DNA from: Streptomyces ardesiacus
GTDB taxonomy: Bacteria; Actinomycetota; Actinomycetes; Streptomycetales; Streptomycetaceae
Assembly (NCBI RefSeq): GCF_003112575.1
Contig: NZ_BEWC01000002.1
Coordinates: forward strand, 992,001-1,056,000
Direction of reading: 5' to 3'
DNA: 64,000 bases
In this document: piece by piece, positions 33,445 through 41,245 of the stretch
How positions within the stretch are numbered: the first letter of the stretch is position 1
Layout of the letters: each line of letters starts with the position of its first letter
The notes under the pieces: generated by a model
Seen by the model: only the letters and a program-made list of their open reading frames with translations
Database searches by the model: none
What the model was told of the DNA's origin: nothing
Translations under genes and position numbers: made by a program

Positions 33445-34641
33445 GTGAACGTGCGTCCGATAGCGGGGGCGGTACTCGGGCTGCTGATGCTGACCGTCAC
33501 CGCGTGCGGTGGCAACGGCCCGGGGGCCGGGGACGGCAAGGGGGAGAGGGCCAAGGACTCCACCGCGGCGCAGAGCGAGCAGTCCGAGGCCGTCGTCACC
33601 GTCGCCCCGAAGAACGGGGCCGAGGCGGTCGACACCAGCGGTGCCCTCAAGGTCGGCGCCGCGAAGGGCAAGCTCACCGAGGTCGTCGTCAAGGACGCCA
33701 AGGGCGCGAAGGTCGACGGCGAGATATCCGGGGACGGCGCCACCTGGACGCCGTCCACCCACCTGGCCGCCTCCACCACGTACACCGTGCACGCGGTCGC
33801 CAAGGACTCCGCGGGCCGCACGGCCGCCGAGGACTCCCGCTTCACCACCCTGACGCCGAAGAACACCTTCACCGGCACCTTCACCCCGGAGGACGGCTCG
33901 AAGGTCGGCGTCGGCATGCCGTTCTCGATCCGCTTCACCCGGGGCATCACCCACCCGGAGGACGTCGAGAAGGCCATCACCGTCAAGACCGAACCGGCCG
34001 TCGAGGTCGAGGGCCACTGGTTCGGCAACGACCGCCTCGACTTCCGCCCCGAGCAGTACTGGAAGGCCGGCACCAAGGTCACCGTCGACCTCAACCTCGA
34101 CGGCGTCGAGGGCCGGGACGGCGTCTACGGCAAGCAGGCCAAGACCGTCTCCTTCACCGTGGGCCGCAGCCAGGTCTCCGTCGTGGACGCCAAGAAGCTC
34201 ACGATGAAGGTCGTGCGCGACGGCAGGACCGTCAAGACCATCCCCGTCACCACCGGCGCACCCGGCTACGAGACCTGGAACGGCCAGATGGTCATCACCG
34301 AGCGGCTCCCGGTGACCCGCATGAACGGCGAGACCGTCGGCTACGGCGGCGAGTACGACATCAAGGACGTCCCGCACGCCATGCGCCTGTCCACCTCCGG
34401 CACCTTCATCCACGGCAACTACTGGGGCGGCGACGCCTTCGGCAACCGCAACTCCAGCCACGGCTGCATCGGCCTGCGCGACGTGCGCGGCGGCTGGGAC
34501 AAGGGAGCGCCGGCCCGCTGGTTCTTCGAGAACTCCCTCATCGGCGACGTGGTCGTGGTCAAGAACTCCAACGACGCCACCATCGCCCCGGACAACGGCC
34601 TCAACGGCTGGAACATGTCCTGGGAGAAGTGGAAGGCGTGA
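33445..34641 (+). CDS. L,D-transpeptidase (YkuD) lipoprotein with Ig-like domains
   Basis: 398 residues from GTG 33445, preceded by GAGGGGAG. The signal peptide LLMLTVTAC gives a good lipobox (VTAC). A Ser/Ala/Gln-rich linker leads to two Ig-like modules and the YkuD catalytic domain, with FIHGNYWGGDAFGNRNSSHG and catalytic Cys341 in SHGCIGLRD. The architecture matches mycobacterial LdtMt2. It lies 152 bases after its paralogue; the gap has no clear terminator, so co-transcription is possible, but the two proteins have diverged in the linker and signal. Confidence 0.92.
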   Translation: MNVRPIAGAVLGLLMLTVTACGGNGPGAGDGKGERAKDSTAAQSEQSEAVVTVAPKNGAEAVDTSGALKVGAAKGKLTEVVVKDAKGAKVDGEISGDGATWTPSTHLAASTTYTVHAVAKDSAGRTAAEDSRFTTLTPKNTFTGTFTPEDGSKVGVGMPFSIRFTRGITHPEDVEKAITVKTEPAVEVEGHWFGNDRLDFRPEQYWKAGTKVTVDLNLDGVEGRDGVYGKQAKTVSFTVGRSQVSVVDAKKLTMKVVRDGRTVKTIPVTTGAPGYETWNGQMVITERLPVTRMNGETVGYGGEYDIKDVPHAMRLSTSGTFIHGNYWGGDAFGNRNSSHGCIGLRDVRGGWDKGAPARWFFENSLIGDVVVVKNSNDATIAPDNGLNGWNMSWEKWKA

Positions 34642-34686
34642 GGGGGAGACTGCCCCGCCGCGTGAACGCCCGCTAACCTGCGGGGC

Positions 34687-35454
34687 ATGACCGTACACCT
34701 CGAAGTCGCGGACGGTGTCGCAGCGCTGCGCCTGGACCGCCCGCCCATGAACGCGCTGGACGTCGCCACCCAGGACCGGCTGAAGGAGCTGGCCGAGGAG
34801 GTCACCCGGCGCGAGGACGTCCGCGCCGTCGTGATCCACGGCGGCGAGAAGGTGTTCGCCGCGGGCGCGGACATCAAGGAGATGCAGGTGATGGACCACG
34901 CGGCGATGATCGCGCGGTCCCGTGCCCTCCAGGACTCCTTCACCGCGGTGGCCCGCATCCCCAAGCCGGTGGTCGCGGCCGTCACCGGCTACGCGCTGGG
35001 CGGCGGCTGCGAACTCGCCCTCTGCGCCGACTTCCGCATCGCCGGGGAGAACGCCAAGCTGGGCCAGCCCGAGATCCTCCTCGGGCTGATCCCGGGCGCG
35101 GGCGGCACCCAGCGGCTGTCCCGGCTGATCGGCCCCTCCAAGGCCAAGGACCTGATCTTCACCGGCCGCCAGGTCAAGGCCGACGAGGCGCTGGCCCTCG
35201 GCCTGGTGGACCGGGTGGTCCCGGCCGCCGAGGTCTACGAGCAGGCGCACGCCTGGGCCGCACGGCTCGCCAAGGGGCCCGCCATCGCCCTGCGCGCGGC
35301 GAAGGAGGCGATCGACACGGGTCTGGAGACGGACATCGAGACCGGTCTCGCCGTCGAGCGGAACTGGTTCGCGGGCCTGTTCGCCACGGAGGACCGCGAG
35401 CGCGGCATGCGCAGCTTCGTCGAAGAGGGCCCCGGCAAGGCGAAGTTCCTCTGA
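34687..35454 (+). CDS. Enoyl-CoA hydratase/isomerase family protein
   Basis: 255 residues, the normal crotonase length. FAAGADIKEM forms the CoA/oxyanion loop, YALGGGCELALCADFRIAG holds one catalytic Glu, and LGQPEILLGLIPGAGGTQR holds the second with the GAGGTQ oxyanion Gly. Both acid residues needed for hydration are present, so a true hydratase in fatty-acid or branched-chain oxidation is likely; the chain-length preference is not visible. The ATG has no ribosome-binding site, but TAACCT lies 7 bases upstream, suggesting a leaderless transcript. No beta-oxidation partners are adjacent. Confidence 0.88.
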   Translation: MTVHLEVADGVAALRLDRPPMNALDVATQDRLKELAEEVTRREDVRAVVIHGGEKVFAAGADIKEMQVMDHAAMIARSRALQDSFTAVARIPKPVVAAVTGYALGGGCELALCADFRIAGENAKLGQPEILLGLIPGAGGTQRLSRLIGPSKAKDLIFTGRQVKADEALALGLVDRVVPAAEVYEQAHAWAARLAKGPAIALRAAKEAIDTGLETDIETGLAVERNWFAGLFATEDRERGMRSFVEEGPGKAKFL

Positions 35455-35601
35455 CACCGCCCCACAGGAAGTACAAGTTTCACCCGAAGTCCCGCTGTAC
35501 TCCTTGCAATTGACACGATGTCTCATCCGGGTCCCTCGATGGGGCGGTTTATGGCAGCCTTAACGCACCCATAAGCGCGCCTTGTCGAGGGAGTCCGTCG
35601 C

Positions 35602-36264
35602 TTGTCTCCGGCCGAGCCGTCGTCGCAGGTCATCGCGCCTGCTTCCGGTCCCGCACTGTCTGTGGCACATGCCGAACGGCCGTCGCCCCGCCCGCTTGCC
35701 GCCGGAGCCCATTCACCGGGAACGGCCCCCAAGCCCCCGGAAGGCGGCCATGATGGGGGCATGGCGGGGCTGGAGGGTACGGGACAGCCGCGGGGAGCCG
35801 GACGTGCGACCGCGGCGCGCTGGTCGCCGGCGGTCGAGGACGAGCGCGCGACCCAGGCGCTGGACCTGTACGGCAACCCCACGGAGCGCGAAGTCCGGCT
35901 GCCCTCCCTCCCCGAGTCCGCGGCCACCGCCCGCCGGCTGGCCCAGGTCGTCTGCCTGCGCCAGTGGACACTCGGCCCCAAGGTCACCGAGGACGCCGTC
36001 CTGCTCGTCTCCGAACTGGTCGGCAACGCCGTGCGCCACACCGGCGCCCGCGTCTTCGGCCTGCGCATGCGCCGCCGCCCCGGATGGATCCGGGTCGAGG
36101 TCCGTGACCCCTCCCGGGGGCTGCCCTGCCTGATGCCGGTGCAGGAGACGGACGTCAGCGGGCGCGGTCTCTTCCTCGTCGACAAACTCTCCGACCGCTG
36201 GGGCGTCGATCTGCTGCCGCGCGGCAAGACCACCTGGTTCGAGATGCGCGTCGTGGACCGGTGA
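35602..36264 (+). CDS. Anti-sigma-factor-like ATP-binding protein (HATPase_c_2, RsbW type)
   Basis: 220 residues from TTG 35602, which has GAGGGAG 8 bases upstream; ATG 35761 is an alternative that removes a Pro/Ala-rich leader. The C-terminal ATPase fold has VSELVGNAVRHTGARVFG (N box), VEVRDPSRGLP (G1 box) and SGRGLFLVDKLSDRWGV (G2 box). There is no phospho-accepting His domain, so it is either a Ser kinase of anti-anti-sigma factors or a stand-alone ATP-binding regulator, a class expanded in Streptomyces. No sigma factor or antagonist gene is adjacent, so the partner is unknown. Confidence 0.82.
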   Translation: MSPAEPSSQVIAPASGPALSVAHAERPSPRPLAAGAHSPGTAPKPPEGGHDGGMAGLEGTGQPRGAGRATAARWSPAVEDERATQALDLYGNPTEREVRLPSLPESAATARRLAQVVCLRQWTLGPKVTEDAVLLVSELVGNAVRHTGARVFGLRMRRRPGWIRVEVRDPSRGLPCLMPVQETDVSGRGLFLVDKLSDRWGVDLLPRGKTTWFEMRVVDR

Positions 36265-36361
36265 GAGTCCATCTGCCGCTGAAATCAACCCCGTTCGCCG
36301 GACACGCCACCTACGGGTGAGAATCCGGAGCGTGCGGCGCCACGGCCGGGATCGTATCCGC

Positions 36362-36976
36362 ATGATCACCACTCGTCTGCGCCGCCGGACCGCCGCCGCC
36401 GTCCTGTCGCTCTCCGCGGTCCTCGCCACCTCCGCCGCGGCCGTCCCGGGAGCCGCCCCCGCCCCCGCGGCGGCCCCCGCCAAGGCCGCCCCGGCCTGCC
36501 CCCAGTTCGACGACAAGACCAAGGCCGCCGCCGACCGCGGCGTCGACGTCGACCGCATCACCCCCGAGCCGGTCTGGCGCACCACCTGCGGCACCCTCTA
36601 CCGCAGCGACAGCCGCGGCCCCCAGGTCGTCTTCGAGGAGGGCTTCCACGCCAAGGACGTCCGGAACGGCCAGTACGACGTCGAGAAGTACGTCCTGGTC
36701 AACCAGCCCTCGCCGTTCGTCTCGACGACCTACGACCACGACCTGTACAAGACCTGGTACAAGTCCGGCTACAACTACTACATCGACGCCCCCGGCGGCA
36801 TCGACGTCAACAAGACCATCGGCGACACCCACAAGTGGGCCGACCAGGTCGAGGTCGCCTTCCCCGGCGGCATCCAGCGCAAGTACATCATCGGCGTCTG
36901 CCCGGTCGACCGGCAGACCAAGACCGAGATCATGAGCGAGTGCGAGAGCAACCCGCACTACCAGCCCTGGCACTGA
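36362..36976 (+). CDS. Secreted mono-ADP-ribosyltransferase, ScARP/Scabin (pierisin-like) family
   Basis: 204 residues with an Ala-rich Sec signal peptide (about 1-40). The R-S-E toxin signature is present: GTLYRSDSRG (Arg81, NAD binding), PFVSTTYDHD (STS-like motif) and WADQVEVAFPGG, with Gln162 and catalytic Glu164 forming QxE. The QxE form is typical of guanine-specific pierisin relatives. From memory it is nearly identical to S. coelicolor ScARP (SCO5461) and close to S. scabies Scabin, which modify guanine bases. Four Cys in the mature protein suggest disulphides. No immunity gene is recognised next to it. The ATG is chosen by family length; no strong ribosome-binding site precedes it. 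Confidence 0.92.
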   Translation: MITTRLRRRTAAAVLSLSAVLATSAAAVPGAAPAPAAAPAKAAPACPQFDDKTKAAADRGVDVDRITPEPVWRTTCGTLYRSDSRGPQVVFEEGFHAKDVRNGQYDVEKYVLVNQPSPFVSTTYDHDLYKTWYKSGYNYYIDAPGGIDVNKTIGDTHKWADQVEVAFPGGIQRKYIIGVCPVDRQTKTEIMSECESNPHYQPWH

Positions 36977-36992
36977 CCCCGGCCGCCCCGGC

Positions 36993-37631
36993 TCAAGGGC
37001 GCTGGAACAGCGCCTCCGAGCCCACCGGCCGGTAGCCCGCCGCCTGGAACGCCCGCAGACTGCGGGCGTTCCCCGCCGAGACCTGCGCCCAGACCGCCTC
37101 GCCCGCGGACCACTGCCGTGCCGCCGTCATCAGCCGCCGCCCCAGCCCCCGGTGCCGGGCGCCGTCCGCCACCTCCACGGCGACCTCCAGCCGCCCGCCG
37201 ACCCCGCGGCCCAGCACCAGCACCCCGCCGTCCGCCGCCCACACCCGCACCCCGTCGCGCCGCCGCCGGGCCGCGACGACCCGCGGATGCCCGGGATCGG
37301 CCACCTCCGCCGGCGCGATGTCCGGCCGCCCCGGAAGCGGGGCGCCGGTCAGCAGCACGTCTACCGTGTCCGTCGTACGCCCCGTGCGCTCCGCGAAGGC
37401 CGTCAGGAAGCGGGGATGCATGGCCGCGGCGAGCGGATCGCAGTCCAGCGCGGCCAGCGTCCCGCGCACCCACCCCTCGTCCTCGTCGGTGAAGACCACC
37501 GAGTGCGCCGTGAACGCGATCACCCCCGCGTCCCGGCCGGCGTGCTGCGGCACGACGCTCGTCCCGCCGTCCGCCGGCGGGAACACCCCCCGCGCCGCCG
37601 CGTCCAGAATGTCCCGCAGGCTCTCCGCCAC
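36993..37631 (-). CDS. GNAT family N-acetyltransferase
   Basis: 212 residues. The C-terminal half has the GNAT acetyl-CoA loop VADGARHRGLGRRLMTAA (R/Q-x-x-G-x-G/A type) and WAQVSAGNARSLRAFQAAGYRPVG (motif B). The N-terminal half is less conserved and may bind the substrate, which is unknown. GTG at 37631 follows AAGGAG by 6 bases. It is divergent from the MerR gene with only 48 bases between starts, so the MerR promoter dyad may also affect it. It converges on the ADP-ribosyltransferase gene, whose stop lies 16 bases away. Confidence 0.85.
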   Translation of the reverse strand: MAESLRDILDAAARGVFPPADGGTSVVPQHAGRDAGVIAFTAHSVVFTDEDEGWVRGTLAALDCDPLAAAMHPRFLTAFAERTGRTTDTVDVLLTGAPLPGRPDIAPAEVADPGHPRVVAARRRRDGVRVWAADGGVLVLGRGVGGRLEVAVEVADGARHRGLGRRLMTAARQWSAGEAVWAQVSAGNARSLRAFQAAGYRPVGSEALFQRP

Positions 37632-37641
37632 ACCGCGCTCC

Positions 37642-37672
37642 TTGAGTCTCCACCCACTGGAAGGCACAGACT
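37642..37672 (+). promoter_or_regulatory. MerR-type promoter with 19-bp spacer
   Basis: TTGAGT (37642-37647) and CAGACT (37667-37672) are separated by 19 bases, the overlong spacer typical of MerR-controlled promoters. The spacer contains the imperfect dyad CTCCAcccacTGGAAG. The -10 element ends 7 bases before the MerR ATG, so transcription would begin at or next to the start codon. Confidence 0.5.
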
Positions 37673-37679
37673 CCCAGAC

Positions 37680-38588
37680 ATGACCGACGACGGCACCGGC
37701 CTCATGACCATCGGCGCGCTGGCGCGCACCACGGGACTCGCGGTGCGCACCATCCGCTACTGGTCCGACGAGGGCGCCCTGCCCCCGGTCACCCGCTCCC
37801 CGGGCGGCTACCGGCTCTACGACGCCGCCTCCGTCGCCCGCCTGGAGCTGATCCGCACCCTGCGCGAACTGGGTCTGGGCCTGGACGCGGTACGCCGTGT
37901 GCTGGCCGGCGAGACCACGGTCGCGCAGGTCGCGGCGGCGCACGTGAGCGCGCTGGACGCGCAGATCCGTGCGCTCAGGGTGACCCGCGCGGTGCTGTCC
38001 ACCGTGGCACGACGCGGCTCGACCGCAGAGGAGATGACCCTGATGAACAAACTGGCGCGACTGTCCACCGCCGAACGGCGGCGGATCATCGAGGACTTCA
38101 CGGCGGAGGTCTTCGACGGCATCGACACCGGGGACCCCGGCGTCCGCACCCGCCTGCGCTTCGCCGTGGCCGACCTGCCCGACGACCCCACCCCGGAACA
38201 GGTGGACGCCTGGGTGGAACTGGCCGAACTGATCCAGGACCCGGAGTTCCGGCGGGCGATGCGCCGGTCGGCCGAGTTCAACGCGGCGGACCGGGGGCCG
38301 GACGTCCCCACCGGCTCCTGGTTCATGAGCCGCCTGGTGCAACTCGCCGGGGACGCGCTGCGGGAGGGCGTCGCGCCGGACTCGCCGCGGGCCGCCGGCA
38401 TCCTGCACGCGCTGATCGGCGACGCCGACCCGGCCGTCGTACGCGAACGCCTCACCGCGGGGGCCAACGTCCGGCTCGCCCGCTACCGGGAGTTGTCGGC
38501 GATCGTGAACGGCCACGAGCCGCCGCCCGCCCACGAGGAGGAGTTCGGGTGGGTGGTCGCCGCGCTGGACGCGCGGGCGGGCGGATAA
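37680..38588 (+). CDS. MerR family transcriptional regulator
   Basis: 302 residues. The winged helix at the N-terminus reads MTIGALARTTGLAVRTIRYW and GYRLYDAASVARLELI, followed by a dimerisation coiled coil (to about residue 125). A C-terminal domain of about 175 residues lacks the Cys ligands of metal-sensing MerR proteins and may bind an organic ligand. No Shine-Dalgarno precedes the ATG, and a promoter-like pair ends 7 bases upstream, which suggests an autoregulated leaderless mRNA. The divergent acetyltransferase is the most likely other target. Confidence 0.88.
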   Translation: MTDDGTGLMTIGALARTTGLAVRTIRYWSDEGALPPVTRSPGGYRLYDAASVARLELIRTLRELGLGLDAVRRVLAGETTVAQVAAAHVSALDAQIRALRVTRAVLSTVARRGSTAEEMTLMNKLARLSTAERRRIIEDFTAEVFDGIDTGDPGVRTRLRFAVADLPDDPTPEQVDAWVELAELIQDPEFRRAMRRSAEFNAADRGPDVPTGSWFMSRLVQLAGDALREGVAPDSPRAAGILHALIGDADPAVVRERLTAGANVRLARYRELSAIVNGHEPPPAHEEEFGWVVAALDARAGG

Positions 38589-38604
38589 TCTGACCTGCGT
38601 CAGA
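38589..38604. promoter_or_regulatory. 16-bp palindrome upstream of cabD
   Basis: TCTGAC-CTGC-GTCAGA starts at the base after the MerR stop codon and ends 31 bases before the cabD GTG. It could be an operator or a short RNA hairpin ahead of the ribosome-binding site. Confidence 0.35.
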
Positions 38605-38635
38605 AGGACCCATGCGCGAAACGAGGGGCGGACCG

Positions 38636-38848
38636 GTGGCGGACATCGAGGAAGCACGCAAGCAGTTCGAGCGGATCGACACGGACGGTGACGGTCTCAT
38701 CACCGCGGCCGAGTTCAAGACCGCGCTCGCCCAGGGCGGCGACTGGAACGTCACCGAGTCCGTGGCCGAGGCGATCATCGCCGGCCGCGACCTCGACGGC
38801 GACAAGAAGCTGTCCTTCGACGAGTTCTGGGCCCACCTGAACAAGTAG
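38636..38848 (+). CDS. cabD: EF-hand calcium-binding protein CabD
   Basis: 70 residues with two canonical EF-hands, DTDGDGLITAAEF and DLDGDKKLSFDEF, each with acidic residues at positions 1, 3, 5 and 12. From memory it is almost identical to S. coelicolor CabD (SCO5464). It is cytoplasmic, with no signal peptide, and probably acts as a Ca2+ buffer or sensor. GTG at 38636 is chosen because MADIEEARKQFERID is the family N-terminus and GAGGGG precedes it; an ATG at 38612 would add eight residues. A clear terminator follows. Confidence 0.93.
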   Translation: MADIEEARKQFERIDTDGDGLITAAEFKTALAQGGDWNVTESVAEAIIAGRDLDGDKKLSFDEFWAHLNK

Positions 38849-38862
38849 CGGCACCACGACGA

Positions 38863-38899
38863 GCGGGGCGCCCACCGGTCACCCGGACGGGCGCCCCGC
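38863..38899 (+). terminator. Terminator after cabD
   Basis: Perfect 11-bp arms GCGGGGCGCCC and GGGCGCCCCGC surround a 15-base loop, starting 14 bases after the cabD stop. Confidence 0.75.
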
Positions 38900-38999
38900 C
38901 CGGAATAGCGCACCCCGGCCGGAGGTTGGTGCGGGTCACGGGCGCGGGCCACGGGGCTCCGCGCGACACGACCTCCGGAAGGCCAGGCGAGTCGGCATC

Positions 39000-39662
39000 A
39001 TGAAGATCGGCATCATCGGCGCGGGCAACATCGGCGGCAACCTCACCCGGCGGCTCACCGCCCTCGGGCACGACGTCTCCGTCGCCAACTCGCGCGGACC
39101 GCACACGCTCACCGCGCTGGCCGAGGAGACCGGCGCCACCCCCGTACCGGTGGAGGAGGCGGCGCGCGGCGCCGAGATCGTGGTCGTCACGATCCCGCTG
39201 AAGCGCGTCCCCGAGCTGCCGTCCGGCGTCCTGGACGGGGCGGCCGAGGGCGTCGCGGTCATCGACACCGGCAACTACTACCCGCAGCAGCGGGACGGCA
39301 GGATCGCGGGCATCGAGGACGAGGGCCTCACCGAGAGCCGCTGGACCGAGGGCCACCTCGGCCACCCGGTGGTCAAGGCCTTCAACGGCACCTACGCCCA
39401 GGACATCCTCGACCGGCATCGCCCCGCCGGAGCACCCGACCGCATGGCGCTCCCGGTGGCCGGCGACGACGAGGCGGCCAAGGCCAAGGTCCGCGCCCTG
39501 ATCGACGAGCTGGGCTTCGACACCGTCGACGCCGGCGGCATCGACGACTCCTGGCGCCAGCAGCCCGACACCCCGGTCTACGGCCTGCGCGAGGGAGTCG
39601 ACGGCGTCACCAAGGCGCTGGCGGAGGCGTCCCCGGAGCGGCCCGCGGGCTTCCGGGGCTGA
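39000..39662 (+). CDS. NADPH-dependent F420 reductase-like oxidoreductase
   Basis: 220 residues. MKIGIIGAGNIGGNLTRRL is a Rossmann GxGxxG start, and VANSRGP after the second strand (Asn-Ser-Arg) points to NADP. Segments VVVTIPLKRVPEL, DTGNYYPQQ and VVKAFNGTYAQDIL match the Fno/F420-NADP oxidoreductase family. Members either reduce F420 or act on other substrates, so F420 use is not proven. It stands alone, with no F420 biosynthesis gene nearby, and ends 8 bases from the convergent GH25 gene. Confidence 0.82.
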   Translation: MKIGIIGAGNIGGNLTRRLTALGHDVSVANSRGPHTLTALAEETGATPVPVEEAARGAEIVVVTIPLKRVPELPSGVLDGAAEGVAVIDTGNYYPQQRDGRIAGIEDEGLTESRWTEGHLGHPVVKAFNGTYAQDILDRHRPAGAPDRMALPVAGDDEAAKAKVRALIDELGFDTVDAGGIDDSWRQQPDTPVYGLREGVDGVTKALAEASPERPAGFRG

Positions 39663-39669
39663 CCCGCCC

Positions 39670-40227
39670 TCAGGCGCCGTGGGCCCACTCCTTGAGCGCG
39701 GCCCGGCTCGAGAAGTCCGCCACGTTGGTGTCGACCGGTTCGTCCGTGTACTGGTGGAAGCGCCACTTGGCCCGGATGCGGGGCTTGCCCGCCGAGACGT
39801 AGTCGGCGATCCAGAGCCCGTCACCGGCGTACGAGGTGGTGTCCACGTTCAACCAGAAGTGCCGGTTGCAGTAGAGGACGACGCGGTTGTCCGGCCGCAG
39901 CGCCTTCAGCTTCTTGATGAAGCTGTCCTTCTCCGCGTTGCTCGGATGCGTGCCCTCGCCGTTCGTCTCCCAGTCGACGGCGAGGATGTCGCCCTTGCGG
40001 TCCGGGGCCTTGGAGACGAAGTGCTCGGCCTGGGCGGTGAGGTTGCCCGGCCACAGGAAGTGGTAGAAGCCGACGACGAGTCCGGCGTCGCGCGCCCGTT
40101 TCGTCTGGGCCGAGAGCTTGGGGTTGACGTACGAACGGCCCTCCGTCGCCTTCATGAAGACGAAGGAGAGGCCGTCGGTGTCGTAGCCGGAGGACTGGTA
40201 GGCGCTGACGTCGATGCCACGCAGCAT
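39670..40227 (-). CDS. GH25 muramidase (lysozyme), no visible signal peptide
   Basis: 185 residues forming just a GH25 domain: RGIDVSAYQ at the N-terminus (Asp6), FMKATEGRSYVNP, VVGFYHFLWPG and LAVDWETNGEG, with the DxE pair at Asp85 and Glu87. GH25 enzymes cut the MurNAc-GlcNAc bond of peptidoglycan. There is no signal peptide, membrane segment or cell-wall-binding module, and an AGGGAGG site directly precedes the ATG, so a longer secreted form is unlikely. Export would need a non-classical route, or the enzyme may be of phage type or act on lysis. Confidence 0.88.
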   Translation of the reverse strand: MLRGIDVSAYQSSGYDTDGLSFVFMKATEGRSYVNPKLSAQTKRARDAGLVVGFYHFLWPGNLTAQAEHFVSKAPDRKGDILAVDWETNGEGTHPSNAEKDSFIKKLKALRPDNRVVLYCNRHFWLNVDTTSYAGDGLWIADYVSAGKPRIRAKWRFHQYTDEPVDTNVADFSSRAALKEWAHGA

Positions 40228-40368
40228 GGGGCCTCCCTGAGGAGCTGTGGGGGGAAGTGGTCGGGTCCTGCTCGTTCCTGGTCTTTCTCCCCTTTTCCTT
40301 CCCCTTGACGGAGTCGGAGATTCCCCCGGGGGCCTCCGTCCGGCGAACGGCCGCCCACGAGGGCCCTG

Positions 40369-40397
40369 TTGACGCGCGTAGCGCCGTGGCCCACGCT
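40369..40397 (+). promoter_or_regulatory. Candidate sigma-70-like promoter for the M15 carboxypeptidase gene
   Basis: TTGACG (40369-40374) and CACGCT (40392-40397) are 17 bases apart. The predicted leader before the ATG at 40439 is about 35 bases and contains GGGAGG at a suitable distance. Confidence 0.4.
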
Positions 40398-40438
40398 GGG
40401 CTCCGGTTCACGGACGCTTCGAGGCTCGGGAGGCCGGG

Positions 40439-41173
40439 ATGTTCAGACGCGTGTCACGCTTGCTTCTCTCACTTGTCATGATCGTGACAGGAGCGGTCAT
40501 CGGTGTGGGGGCCACCGCCGGCACCGCGCAGGCCGACTCCTGCTACACCTGGAACCGCACCCTCTCCCAGGGGTCCTCCGGCAGCGACGTGACGCAGCTC
40601 CAGATCCGCGTCGCGGGCTGGGTCACCTCCGGCGAACGGCTCTCCTACGACGGCCAGTACGGCGCCCGCACCGCCGCCGCCGTCAAGAAGTTCCAGGCCG
40701 CCTACGGGCTGGCCGCGGACGGCGTCGCGGGCCCCGCCACCTTCAGCAAGATCTACGCGCTCCAGGACGCGGACTGCACGCCCGTCCACTTCACCTACGC
40801 GGAGCTGAACAAGTGCAACTCCGACTGGTCGGGCGGCGCGGTCTCCGCCGCCACCGCCAAGGCGAACGCGCTGAAGACCATGTGGAAGCTGGAGGCGATG
40901 CGGCACGCCCTCGGCGACGTACCCCTCACAGTCTCCAGCGGTTTCCGCTCCCGCGCCTGCAACACCGCCGTCGGCGGCTCGTCCACCAGCCGCCACCTCT
41001 ACGGCGACGCCGCCGACCTCACCGGCTCGCCCAGCTTCTGCCGGCTCGCCCAGCAGGCCAGGACCCACGGCTTCTCGGAGATCCTCGGCCCGGGCTACCC
41101 CGGCCACAACGACCACACCCACGTGGCCTTCGACCCGTCGCCGTACTGGTCGGCGCCCAACTGCGGCATCTGA
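40439..41173 (+). CDS. Secreted zinc D-Ala-D-Ala carboxypeptidase, M15 family, with peptidoglycan-binding domain
   Basis: 244 residues. A Sec signal peptide ends near TAQADS. A PG_binding_1 module (about 40-100, SGSDVTQLQIRVAGW and TAAAVKKFQAAYGL) precedes the M15A domain with SRHLYGDAADL (His and Asp ligands) and GHNDHTHVAFDP (His ligand). It resembles the Streptomyces albus G zinc carboxypeptidase and should trim D-Ala from stem peptides in the wall. Six or more Cys suggest disulphides. It is divergent from the GH25 muramidase, and a perfect hairpin follows the stop. Confidence 0.93.
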   Translation: MFRRVSRLLLSLVMIVTGAVIGVGATAGTAQADSCYTWNRTLSQGSSGSDVTQLQIRVAGWVTSGERLSYDGQYGARTAAAVKKFQAAYGLAADGVAGPATFSKIYALQDADCTPVHFTYAELNKCNSDWSGGAVSAATAKANALKTMWKLEAMRHALGDVPLTVSSGFRSRACNTAVGGSSTSRHLYGDAADLTGSPSFCRLAQQARTHGFSEILGPGYPGHNDHTHVAFDPSPYWSAPNCGI

Positions 41174-41180
41174 GGACGCC

Positions 41181-41217
41181 GGAGCCCACCCTGCGCGGAC
41201 CGCGCAGGGTGGGCTCC
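41181..41217. terminator. Perfect 17-bp bidirectional terminator
   Basis: GGAGCCCACCCTGCGCG pairs perfectly with CGCGCAGGGTGGGCTCC around GAC, between the convergent M15 and MHS transporter genes. Its symmetry would serve both. Confidence 0.85.
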
Positions 41218-41245
41218 GTGCGGCTCGCGCGGGACTGCCGAGGGC

